Positions 25,476 to 33,455 of a stretch of 64,000 nucleotides of DNA are shown here, one piece after another. The stretch spans positions 1-64,000 of the forward strand of contig CAVYRG010000001.1 of assembly GCA_963770915.1 (NCBI GenBank). Direction: 5' to 3'. How positions within the stretch are numbered: position 1 is the stretch's first letter; every line of letters begins with the position of its first letter. A model generated the notes under the pieces. The model saw only the letters and a list, made by a program, of their open reading frames with translations. It searched no databases and was not told the origin of the DNA. A program made the translations under genes and the position numbers. The stretch comes from PALSA-270 sp963770915 (GTDB lineage: Bacteria; Acidobacteriota; Terriglobia; Terriglobales; Acidobacteriaceae).

Positions 25476-26762
25476 ATGCGGCGGATTTCGGGGTTCAGCA
25501 TCGCGGTAGCGCTTGTTCTGGCGGGCAGCATGTGGCTCTACGTGCAGCGCGTGCTCATTCCGTTTCAGGAGACCTATGCCGCCGCCCACGATGCGCCCCG
25601 CGGAAATCTTTCGGACCTTTATCCGCGCTGGGTTGGCGCCCGTGAACTGCTGTTGCATGGTCGCGACCCTTACAGCGCGGACGTGACGCGCGAGATTCAA
25701 GCTGGATATTGGGGGCGGCCGATTGATGCCCGAAGGCCAGGCGATCCGCAGGACGAAACCCGCTTCGCCTACCCAGTTTATGTGGTTTTCCTGCTGGCCC
25801 CCACCGTCTATTTGCCCTTTTCGGCGGTGCGGATTTTGGCGACCTGGGCTCTGGGACTTTGCGCCTGCGCCAGCGTGCTGCTATGGTTTCGCGCCCTGCG
25901 CTGGCGGCCCTCGCCAACGGTTTTAGTGGTTTTTCTCCTTCTAACCTTGGGAAGTTATCCGGTCGTGCAGGGAATTAAGCTGCAGCAACTTACCCTGTTG
26001 GTTTGCGCGCTGATTGCCGCTGGCGCGGGGCTGTTGGTAAGGGGGAAGTTGATTGCGGCGGGGGCCGTCCTCGCCCTGGCTACGATCAAACCGCAACTGG
26101 TCACACTACTCTTGGCTTGGCTATTGTTCTGGACGTTCCGGCGGTGGCGTCAGCGGCAGAAGTTTTTCTGGAGTCTGGCCGGGACTAGTGTGCTGCTAGT
26201 CGGGGCGGGAGAGTACGCACTTCCTGGCTGGATTGGCCGCTTCCTCCACGGCTTGGTGGAATACCAGCGCTATGCGGGAGAGAGTTCGCCGCTTGAGATT
26301 CTCACTACCGCAGGGGTCGGCAAGCTTCTCAGCGCGATTCTGCTACTGGCAACGGTGGCCGTCTGTTGGCGCTTGCGACGCTGTGCGGAAGATTCCGCCG
26401 AGTTCAGCCTTCTGCTGGCGCTCGTACTCACCGTCACGCTCGCCGCAACTCCGATGATGCGCTCCTACAACGACGTCCTCCTGGTGCCGGCGGTCTTGCT
26501 GAGCGTACGGTCGTGGAGTGATCTGTGGTCAAGGAACGCGAGCCGCCGCTTAGTTTGCGCCCTGGCGGTGTTGTGTGTTTTCTGGCAGTGGCTGGCTTCC
26601 ATCGCGCTCGTTGGAGCTTCATCTTTTCTGCCGGCTGCCATGGTCCAGCGAGTCTGGGCCGCACCCCTGTGGACGATTCCCGCTATCTCGATTGCCCTAT
26701 TTGGTCCGCTGGCGTTCCTTGTCAAGGATGCGATGGTACTGCCACAGCAGAAAGCCGACTGA
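25476..26762 (+). CDS. GT87/DUF2029-like membrane protein (paralogue of 22750-24087)
   Basis: The 428-residue protein begins with a membrane segment (GFSIAVALVLAGSMWLYVQR). It then carries GNLSDLYPRWVGARELLLHG and RDPYSADVTREIQAGYWG, as in its paralogue. RFAYPVYVVFLLAPTVYLPF and SAVRILATW also match. TIKPQLVTLLLAWLLFW and LPGWIGRFLHGLVEYQRYAG are shared later. The Asp in SDLY is the expected catalytic Asp. The two paralogues, in opposite orientations with the GT39-like gene between them, suggest a local duplication. Start ATG at 25476. Confidence 0.75.
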   Translation: MRRISGFSIAVALVLAGSMWLYVQRVLIPFQETYAAAHDAPRGNLSDLYPRWVGARELLLHGRDPYSADVTREIQAGYWGRPIDARRPGDPQDETRFAYPVYVVFLLAPTVYLPFSAVRILATWALGLCACASVLLWFRALRWRPSPTVLVVFLLLTLGSYPVVQGIKLQQLTLLVCALIAAGAGLLVRGKLIAAGAVLALATIKPQLVTLLLAWLLFWTFRRWRQRQKFFWSLAGTSVLLVGAGEYALPGWIGRFLHGLVEYQRYAGESSPLEILTTAGVGKLLSAILLLATVAVCWRLRRCAEDSAEFSLLLALVLTVTLAATPMMRSYNDVLLVPAVLLSVRSWSDLWSRNASRRLVCALAVLCVFWQWLASIALVGASSFLPAAMVQRVWAAPLWTIPAISIALFGPLAFLVKDAMVLPQQKAD

Positions 26763-26827
26763 TTTCGACCAAGTTCGCGACGAACAAAATCACTACCGGC
26801 GCGCAGCGACGCCGGCATAAGCCCTAT

Positions 26828-26846
26828 CCCGGCTTGCATTGCCGGG
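26828..26846. repeat. short hairpin between the GT87-like and STAS genes
   Basis: CCCGGC (26828-26833), loop TTGCATT and GCCGGG (26841-26846) form a perfect 6-bp stem. No T-run follows, so it may be a weak terminator or a repeat. Confidence 0.35.
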
Positions 26847-26898
26847 ACACACGCGGTAGGCTTCAAAAACATTGCTTTCGTTATGACCGGAGGGTTGG

Positions 26899-27249
26899 AT
26901 GAATCTGAAAATGGAGACCAAAGTGACCGACGGCGTCACGATTGTGTCTTGCCAGGGCCGCATCCTGTTTGGCGAAGAAGCCACCGCGCTTCGGGCCGAG
27001 GTCAAACGCCTCCTGGCATCGACTCAACAGATTGTGCTGAATCTGTCCGGCGTGTCTTACATCGATAGCGGCGGCTTGGGAACTCTGGTGGGAGTGTATT
27101 CCTCGGCCCGCTCCGCGGGTGCCGATATCAAGCTCACCGGGCTGGGCCAGCGCTTGCGAGACGTCCTGCAGGTCACGAAACTGGTCACGGTTTTCGAGGC
27201 TTACGATACCGACGCGCAGGCAATCGCAGCTTTCCGCAAGACTGCCTGA
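26899..27249 (+). CDS. STAS-domain anti-sigma factor antagonist
   Basis: The 116-residue protein is a single STAS domain of the SpoIIAA/RsbV type. The phospho-acceptor site is NLSGVSYIDSGGLGTLVGVY, with the Ser in YIDSGG near residue 58. The other end is LTGLGQRLRDVLQVTKL. In partner switching, an unphosphorylated antagonist binds an anti-sigma factor and frees its sigma factor. GGAGGG precedes the ATG. The next gene, 20 bp downstream, is an FHA-GAF-PP2C phosphatase, which would dephosphorylate such a domain. No anti-sigma kinase or sigma factor is next to them. Confidence 0.9.
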   Translation: MNLKMETKVTDGVTIVSCQGRILFGEEATALRAEVKRLLASTQQIVLNLSGVSYIDSGGLGTLVGVYSSARSAGADIKLTGLGQRLRDVLQVTKLVTVFEAYDTDAQAIAAFRKTA

Positions 27250-27269
27250 CGCGCGGCGGTGAGGATTCT

Positions 27270-28937
27270 ATGGCTCTATCTCCGATCACGGGGCCTCAAG
27301 CAGAATCCAACGCCGGTGTGTTTCCCACCCTGATTTTCGTCCACGATAACCAAGAACGAGAAATCTCGCTTGACCATACTCCCTTCACGGTCGGACGAAA
27401 GATCGACAAGGATCTTTCCATTCCCGACCCCCGCGTCTCCCGCGACCATGCCCTGATCGTTTCTGAAAATGGCCGGTTCTATGTGATTGACGAGGGCAGC
27501 AAGCACGGAACCTTTGTCAACGGCGAACGTGTGCAGCGCAAGGAGTTACAGCGTAATGACCGCCTGGAATTCGGCGTTCGCGACACGGTCTATCTCGTCT
27601 TCCATCCCGTTCATCGCAATAGCAATACTGCCCGGGAATTCCTCAGCCAGATTTCCGGCATTAACATTTCAGCCGCCACCACGGACCTCGAGAAGCTCAC
27701 CCTTTTTCTCGACGCGGCGCGGCGGCTGAACACGGTCGGCGTGCTCGACGAAATTCTGGTGACGCTGTTGGAAGCCACGCTCAAGTTGACCGGCGCCGAA
27801 CGCGCATTTCTCTTCCTGAAGCGGGAAGACGGCAAACTGAGTTTGGCTGCGGGCCGCAATGCGAAGGGTGAACCGCTCCTCGACGACAAGACCATCTCTC
27901 ACTCCATCCTGGAAGAAGCGCTCAAATCAAACCGGGAATTTCTCGTCACCGACACCAGCGGGGAGCTTGACTTGGCGGGGCGGCAAAGCATCGTCGCCTT
28001 TGACCTGCGCACCGTCATTTGCCTCCCCCTGCACAAGCCCGTGGTGCAGGCGGCGGGCGAAAAACGCGCTCCTGCGATGGTTGGCGAAATGATGGGTGCC
28101 CTTTACGTGGACTCTCGCTTTGCTTCCGGAGACCTATCAAAGGGGGTGAGCGGCGACATCCTGCGCGCCATCGCGACCGAGGCCGCGTCGCTCATCGAAA
28201 ATGCCCGCCTGGTGCAGGCCGAAGAGGCGGCGCGCCGCTACCAGCAGGAACTCTCCATCGCCGCCCGCATTCAGCAGCGGCTCATGACCGTGACCATTCC
28301 GGAAGTCCCCTATGCCCGCCTCACAGGTAGAAATCTTTCCTGCAAAGAAATCGGCGGCGATTTTTTTGACGCGGTGAACACAAAAGACGGCCTGGCCGTG
28401 GTTCTTGTCGATGTCAGCGGCAAGGGAGTATCCGCCGCTTTGCTCGCCTCCACTCTGCAAGGCATGATCTATTCTCAACTCACCGCCGGGATGGGCCTCA
28501 AAGAAATTGTCACCGCGGTCAACGGGTACTTCACGCATAAGGAAATCGGCGAGAAGTATGCGACTCTCGTAATTGCCCGCGTGCGCCGCGACGGTGAACT
28601 CGAGTACGTCAACTGCGGCCATGTGCAACCTCTGCTGGTGTGTGGCGGCGAGGTCATTCGCCCCTCGCACGGGAATATGCCGGTTGGCCTCATTCCTGGC
28701 GCATCGTACGAAAGCGATCTCTGCCATCTCCACGCGGGCGACCGGCTGATCCTGGTCAGCGACGGCGTCACCGAAGCCGAGAATGCCGCCGGCGACTTCT
28801 TCGACAACGAACGCCTGGAAGCGGTCGCCGCCAAGAGCACAGGCCTCGATGACATTTTCGGCGCGGTAGCCGAGTTCTGCGGCGGAGTTCCGCTCGGCGA
28901 CGACTGCACCGTGGTCGAGCTTTCCTACACCGGCTGA
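27270..28937 (+). CDS. FHA-GAF-PP2C (SpoIIE/RsbU-type) serine phosphatase
   Basis: The 555-residue protein has three domains. An FHA domain covers about 20-110 (FTVGRKIDKDLSIPDPRVSR, DHALIVSENGRF, then DEGSKHGTFVNGERV). A GAF domain covers about 140-330 (GVLDEILVTLLEATLKLTG; ALYVDSRFAS). A PP2C phosphatase of the SpoIIE class covers about 350-555 (NLSCKEIGGDFFDAV; VVLVDVSGKGVSAALLASTL; LVSDGVTEAENAAGDFFDN). The Asp residues in IGGDFFD, VDVSGKG and LVSDGV are metal ligands. FHA reads phosphothreonine and GAF may bind a small ligand, so the enzyme links signals to dephosphorylation of the STAS protein just upstream. Confidence 0.92.
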   Translation: MALSPITGPQAESNAGVFPTLIFVHDNQEREISLDHTPFTVGRKIDKDLSIPDPRVSRDHALIVSENGRFYVIDEGSKHGTFVNGERVQRKELQRNDRLEFGVRDTVYLVFHPVHRNSNTAREFLSQISGINISAATTDLEKLTLFLDAARRLNTVGVLDEILVTLLEATLKLTGAERAFLFLKREDGKLSLAAGRNAKGEPLLDDKTISHSILEEALKSNREFLVTDTSGELDLAGRQSIVAFDLRTVICLPLHKPVVQAAGEKRAPAMVGEMMGALYVDSRFASGDLSKGVSGDILRAIATEAASLIENARLVQAEEAARRYQQELSIAARIQQRLMTVTIPEVPYARLTGRNLSCKEIGGDFFDAVNTKDGLAVVLVDVSGKGVSAALLASTLQGMIYSQLTAGMGLKEIVTAVNGYFTHKEIGEKYATLVIARVRRDGELEYVNCGHVQPLLVCGGEVIRPSHGNMPVGLIPGASYESDLCHLHAGDRLILVSDGVTEAENAAGDFFDNERLEAVAAKSTGLDDIFGAVAEFCGGVPLGDDCTVVELSYTG

Positions 28938-29010
28938 GAGTTTCCCAACCAGAGTCCCGTAACTTTCTCCCGTTAGCCGGGGATTGCCCGATGGTATTCT
29001 CTCCACCGGA

Positions 29011-30810
29011 ATGAACTTCAGTCTGCTCGATTGGTCGGCGATCGTCGGCTATCTCGCCATTACCCTCATTCTGGGAATCTACTTTCGCCGCCGCTCCAGC
29101 AAGAGCGTGGACGACTACTTCGTCTCTGGCCGTTCGGTCTCCTGGTGGTTGGCCGGCACTTCGATGGTGGCGACCACGTTCGCCGCCGATACCCCTCTGC
29201 TCGTAACGGGTCTGGTCTACAAGCTGGGCATCGCAGGGAATTGGCTCTGGTGGTGCTTTTTGCCGTCGGGCATGATGACGGTTTTTCTCTTTGCCCGCCT
29301 GTGGCGGCGCAGCGGCTTACTCACCGACGTGCAGTTTGCGGAAATTCGCTACTCGGGCAAGCCCGCCGCTTTTCTGCGCGGCTTTCGCGCGCTCTATCTC
29401 GGCTTGCTGATGAATTGCCTGATCCTCGGCTGGGTCACCAAAGCGATGACCAGCATTGTCGCGGTTTCGCTGGGCGTAAGCGAAACCAATGCTTTATGGA
29501 TTTGCGTCTTCTTCCTGATTCCATTTACCGGCATCTACGTCGCTCTGGGCGGATTGTGGGGTGTGCTCTGGACCGACCTTTTCCAGTTCGTTCTCAAGAT
29601 GGCGATTGTCATCGCGGTTGCCTGGTACGCAATTGCCGCCGTCGGCGGAATGCACGTAATGCTCGCCAAACTGGCGGCCATGCGCTCCGCCGCCGGCCCC
29701 TCCGCCAGCAACCCGATCGCATTCTTCCCGGATTTCTCGCGGCCCTTTACTTATCAGGCACTCTGGGCCCTCCCGGTGATCACATTTACGGTTTATCTTG
29801 CGCTGCAATGGTGGGCGTTCTGGTATCCCGGAGCCGAGCCCGGCGGAGGCGGCTACATTGCGCAGCGCATCTTCAGCGCGCGCGACGAGCGCGAGGGCCT
29901 GCTTTCCGTGCTTTGGTTTAACATCGCGCACTATGCCATCCGGCCCTGGCCCTGGATTCTGGCTGGCCTCGCGGTGATCATTCTTTATCCCGGCCTGAAA
30001 CAACCTGAGCCCGCTTACATGCGAATTGTCACCGAGCACATGCCGCATGCGCTGCGCGGAATCGTGTTTGCCGGATTCATGGCGGCCTTCATGTCCACCA
30101 TCGCCACGCAGCTCAATTGGGGTGCCTCGTATCTCGTCTCCGACTTCTACCGCCGTTTCCTCAAGAAAAACGGCAGCGAGAAGCACTATGTGAACGCCTC
30201 GCGCCTGGCGACTGTGATTCTGGTGATTCTTTCCGCCTACGTTTCCGCGCAGCTGGGCTCGATTCTCGCGGGTTGGGAAATCGTGCTGCTCATCGGCGCC
30301 GGCACCGGTGGCGTATACCTGCTTCGCTGGTACTGGTGGCGCATCAACGCCTGGAGCGAGATTTCCGCGATGGCTACGGCGTTGGTGGTGAGCCTTGCCA
30401 TCCGCTGGCTTAAACCTTTCGGCGGTCTCGAAGCGGTCGTCTTCGCCAAAACCGCCTTGACGGTCACTGTTGTCACGACGGTCACCTGGCTCGCAGTCAT
30501 GTTTCTGACCAAGCCGGAGCCCAACGCAATTCTGCTGCAGTTCTACCGCAGAGTGCGCCCTCACGTCGGCGGATGGAAGCCGGTGGCGCAGTTGGCGCCT
30601 GAAATAGAACCTACGCGCGACCTGCGGGCCAATCTCTTCTCTTGGGTGCTCGGCTGCGCTATGGTGTATCTGGCGCTGTTCGGTTCCGGCAAATTGATCC
30701 TGGGCAACTTCTGGTCGGGTGCTCTATTGCTGTTCTTCGGAGCAATCTGCGCCGGGGCGCTGTACCGGAACATCCTGGACAGCTGGGAACCGGAAAAACA
30801 TCAGGCCTGA
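29011..30810 (+). CDS. sodium:solute symporter (SSS family)
   Basis: The 599-residue integral membrane protein belongs to the sodium:solute symporter family (SLC5-like). The first helix (WSAIVGYLAITLILGIYFRR) is followed by KSVDDYFVSGRSVSWWLAGT, the typical N-terminal loop with its Gly-Arg-rich motif. Later helices include TAMGLGG-like GLWGVLWTDLFQFVLKMAIV. YPGAEPGGGGYIAQRIFSAR and GFMAAFMSTIATQLNWGASY are family-typical. About 12-13 helices span 20-590. Substrate (sugar, organic acid or other) cannot be told. The start at 29011 gives a standard N-terminus; TTG at 28984 nine codons upstream is an alternative. It converges with the GH15 gene. Confidence 0.9.
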   Translation: MNFSLLDWSAIVGYLAITLILGIYFRRRSSKSVDDYFVSGRSVSWWLAGTSMVATTFAADTPLLVTGLVYKLGIAGNWLWWCFLPSGMMTVFLFARLWRRSGLLTDVQFAEIRYSGKPAAFLRGFRALYLGLLMNCLILGWVTKAMTSIVAVSLGVSETNALWICVFFLIPFTGIYVALGGLWGVLWTDLFQFVLKMAIVIAVAWYAIAAVGGMHVMLAKLAAMRSAAGPSASNPIAFFPDFSRPFTYQALWALPVITFTVYLALQWWAFWYPGAEPGGGGYIAQRIFSARDEREGLLSVLWFNIAHYAIRPWPWILAGLAVIILYPGLKQPEPAYMRIVTEHMPHALRGIVFAGFMAAFMSTIATQLNWGASYLVSDFYRRFLKKNGSEKHYVNASRLATVILVILSAYVSAQLGSILAGWEIVLLIGAGTGGVYLLRWYWWRINAWSEISAMATALVVSLAIRWLKPFGGLEAVVFAKTALTVTVVTTVTWLAVMFLTKPEPNAILLQFYRRVRPHVGGWKPVAQLAPEIEPTRDLRANLFSWVLGCAMVYLALFGSGKLILGNFWSGALLLFFGAICAGALYRNILDSWEPEKHQA

Positions 30811-30856
30811 GGATTACGCGTCTACCCGCTTCAGAGGCAGGCCGGGGGGGCCGGAT

Positions 30857-33271
30857 TCATTCTTCCGAAGCAGCTTTCTGCACCGCGACAAAGTAATTCC
30901 TTCCTTCCCAATGTTGGGCCTGGGGCCAGAAAAACGTAAATGCAGCCATGCCGCCAGGGGGCAATTGGTCGGTTGGCAAATCGGCGACGTGCGTGCCTAG
31001 GCCGGTGTCTCTCGTATCGGTGTCATGGACCGTAGCCCAGCCGTCGATGCTCCAACGCACTCGCGCGGGGGCCAGGGCTGTCAGTCGCAACTTCAATCCC
31101 TGCGGAATGGCATGGCATTTGTTGTTAAAACTCCAGCCAAAAAAAGCGGATTTCCGCCGCTCAACCTGGTAACGCTGCACCGGCTGCGGAGGCTGGTCGA
31201 ATATCTTGCCGTCGCGCAATGAGCGCCGGAGTTTGATGTACTCCGAGTGGGCCCATACCAGCGGGCACGCAGAACCCGAACGCTGACCGGTGAAAAGCTC
31301 ACGATCAGGAATGTCGGCTTTATCCCAGACCTGCTCGGGGATCAGCCGCCCCCCTCCGGTGGTGGCCTCGATTACGCGCAGCAGGTCTTCCGCGGCTTTC
31401 GGCCGTCCCGCCGCTAATTCGTAATGCGCGCGTTCTCCGGCAAGCAGCGGCCAGGCTCTGCCAATCCCCGTGCCGTCAAAGGGCGATCCATCTTCATGCT
31501 CGCCATAGCCGTCGCCGTTGTAGCGATACCAGCACGGTCCCTGCGGCAATTCCACGCGTAACAGAAAATCGATGGCCTGCACGGTGTTCCGGATTCGCGG
31601 GTCATCCGGGGCACGCAGGCCGAAGCGAACCAGAGCCAGTGAGTCCGGGCTGATCATGTGAATTGCAGAATCACGATTCTGGCTCGGTGGCCGGTTCTTG
31701 ATCGGAACAAACCCTCCCAGCGGGGAAGCGGCACAATCGGTTTCCGGCGCCGCAATGCGGACATAATAGCCGTCCACCCCCAGCCGCTGCGCAAGATCGC
31801 TGCCGCTCGCGTAAGTCCATCGTTCGATGTTGTCGTTCCAGAAGTCGGCCGTTTCACGTAGGTAAGTGGCGGCGTTCTTTTCGCCGACGGCGTCCGCCAC
31901 ATCAGCCGCCGCCAACAATCCTGCAATCTCCACGGCGAGCGTAAACGGCGAAAAGCCGGCGTCTTCTTCCCAGCGGTCTTGCTGCGTGACCGGACCGTTG
32001 CGCACCACAAAGCCGGCGGCGCGGCGCACCAGATTCCACCAACGCTCCAGATCGTTCGCTTCCGACCCCTCCCGCCGCAGCAGGTCCACCAACAGGATAG
32101 GGAACGCCACCTCATCCATCTGCAGACCGCTCCAATACGGGCGGCCGTCCAGCCACATGTTCTGCGTCCAGTGGCCGTCCGTGTCCTGCGTTGCCTCCAG
32201 GTAACGCAGCACGCGCTGCGCATCGTCCGTTGCACCGGCGGCTAGAAGGCCGCAGGCGGTTTCCACCAGATCACGCGGCCACACCAGGTGATAGCCGCCG
32301 AGATCTTCGTCGCCTTTGTTGAAGCCCCACGGAATCGAAAGACTGGCGATCACTCCGCCCAGGAAGTCTTTCGACTCGTGCGTCCGCAGCACGCTGGCGC
32401 TGGCGCGATAGAGGTCGTTCTCCCGTTCCGGCTGGTCCAGTTTCAGCAGTCCATCCTGCCAGTCCCGCCAATGCCAAACGTACTGTTTGCGCAGTTCTTC
32501 GAACGGCTCCAGCAGGCTGGCTCGCGCATGTTGGCCCGCTTCCGACCAGATCTCTCCAAATCCCAATGCCAGCAAAAACTCTCCACCACAGGCCGCCAGA
32601 TCGATTTCTCCGGTGAGCGCGACGTTGCCATTTTCCGCGCGGGTGTATTCCCAAGCCATCTGGTAATGCTGCGACAGATCCTGCCAGCCGTCGGAGAATC
32701 CCACGAAGCCGACGGACCGTTTTTTCCAAGGCACCGAGCAGGCGAGGGCCAGCGAACAGTCGTCGCGTTCGGCAAACAGCATGGGTACGCCTTTGTAGTC
32801 GCCAACCCATCCTGTGTTGTCTCTGCCGAAATTCGCCAGATGCGGCGCCAGCAAAGCGTAAAGACGGTAGTCGGCCAGCGTTCCCTGCAGAGGCTCGAAC
32901 TGAATTCGTTGCAAAACTACATTTCGATAGGGATCGCTAAACACTTCTTTGCGTATCCGATAGCGTCCGCTTTCGTCGGTATTTACTAAGTCATAAACTG
33001 GAATTCCCGGCTCGATAGGGGCGTTCTCAAACTTACAGTCCCGTTTTTCCTCAGAGAAGAAGCCGCGGCCGTCGGTGACGATCAGCCCCAGGTCGCGCGT
33101 GCAGGCCTGATCCACACGCGGGAAATAGATTTCATTCAGAATGCCGTGGCTGATGGTGAACCATACGCGGCTGTGCAGATTTAGTGCAGTCCCAATACCG
33201 CTTTTGGCGCTGGAAGTCCACCGCGCCGGAATCCCCGGCCAACCCGGCGCGTAGCGTTCTTGATCATTCAC
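30857..33271 (-). CDS. glucoamylase/glucodextranase-like GH15 enzyme
   Basis: The 804-residue protein resembles bacterial GH15 glucoamylases, which release glucose from the non-reducing end of alpha-glucans. The N-terminal glucodextranase N domain begins PGIPARWTSSAKSGIGTAL and HSRVWFTISHGILNEIYFPR. The catalytic barrel begins near 290. Motifs are GGYHLVWPRDLVETACGLLA, QMDEVAFPILLVDLL, RAWPLLAGERAHYELAAG, IPEQVWDKADIPDRE and CPLVWAHSEYIKLRRSL. The Glu in PEQVWD and the Glu in WAHSEY sit in the positions of the catalytic acid and base. No signal peptide is visible, so it may act in the cytoplasm on glycogen-derived glucans. The C-terminal part looks like a starch-binding type fold and is less certain. 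Confidence 0.9.
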   Translation of the reverse strand: MNDQERYAPGWPGIPARWTSSAKSGIGTALNLHSRVWFTISHGILNEIYFPRVDQACTRDLGLIVTDGRGFFSEEKRDCKFENAPIEPGIPVYDLVNTDESGRYRIRKEVFSDPYRNVVLQRIQFEPLQGTLADYRLYALLAPHLANFGRDNTGWVGDYKGVPMLFAERDDCSLALACSVPWKKRSVGFVGFSDGWQDLSQHYQMAWEYTRAENGNVALTGEIDLAACGGEFLLALGFGEIWSEAGQHARASLLEPFEELRKQYVWHWRDWQDGLLKLDQPERENDLYRASASVLRTHESKDFLGGVIASLSIPWGFNKGDEDLGGYHLVWPRDLVETACGLLAAGATDDAQRVLRYLEATQDTDGHWTQNMWLDGRPYWSGLQMDEVAFPILLVDLLRREGSEANDLERWWNLVRRAAGFVVRNGPVTQQDRWEEDAGFSPFTLAVEIAGLLAAADVADAVGEKNAATYLRETADFWNDNIERWTYASGSDLAQRLGVDGYYVRIAAPETDCAASPLGGFVPIKNRPPSQNRDSAIHMISPDSLALVRFGLRAPDDPRIRNTVQAIDFLLRVELPQGPCWYRYNGDGYGEHEDGSPFDGTGIGRAWPLLAGERAHYELAAGRPKAAEDLLRVIEATTGGGRLIPEQVWDKADIPDRELFTGQRSGSACPLVWAHSEYIKLRRSLRDGKIFDQPPQPVQRYQVERRKSAFFGWSFNNKCHAIPQGLKLRLTALAPARVRWSIDGWATVHDTDTRDTGLGTHVADLPTDQLPPGGMAAFTFFWPQAQHWEGRNYFVAVQKAASEE

Positions 33272-33455
33272 CCGCTTGCATCCTCACCTGTGTTAGTTTG
33301 CCAGAATCTGGCGCGATCAACCAGCCGCCCTTCGACAGCTGTGGACATCTTTTCAGCAAACATTCATTTCCGCTTAACCTCCCATTAACCGGCGACCCCC
33401 AGCGTGAAGAGGCGGGGAGCAGAAACTCGACTCCCGCAAACTTGAGGAGGTTTCT

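Noticed and set aside
29494..30564. Long minus-strand open frame opposite the symporter gene
   Set aside because: It mirrors the high-GC codon bias of the real gene and shows no domain or membrane pattern.
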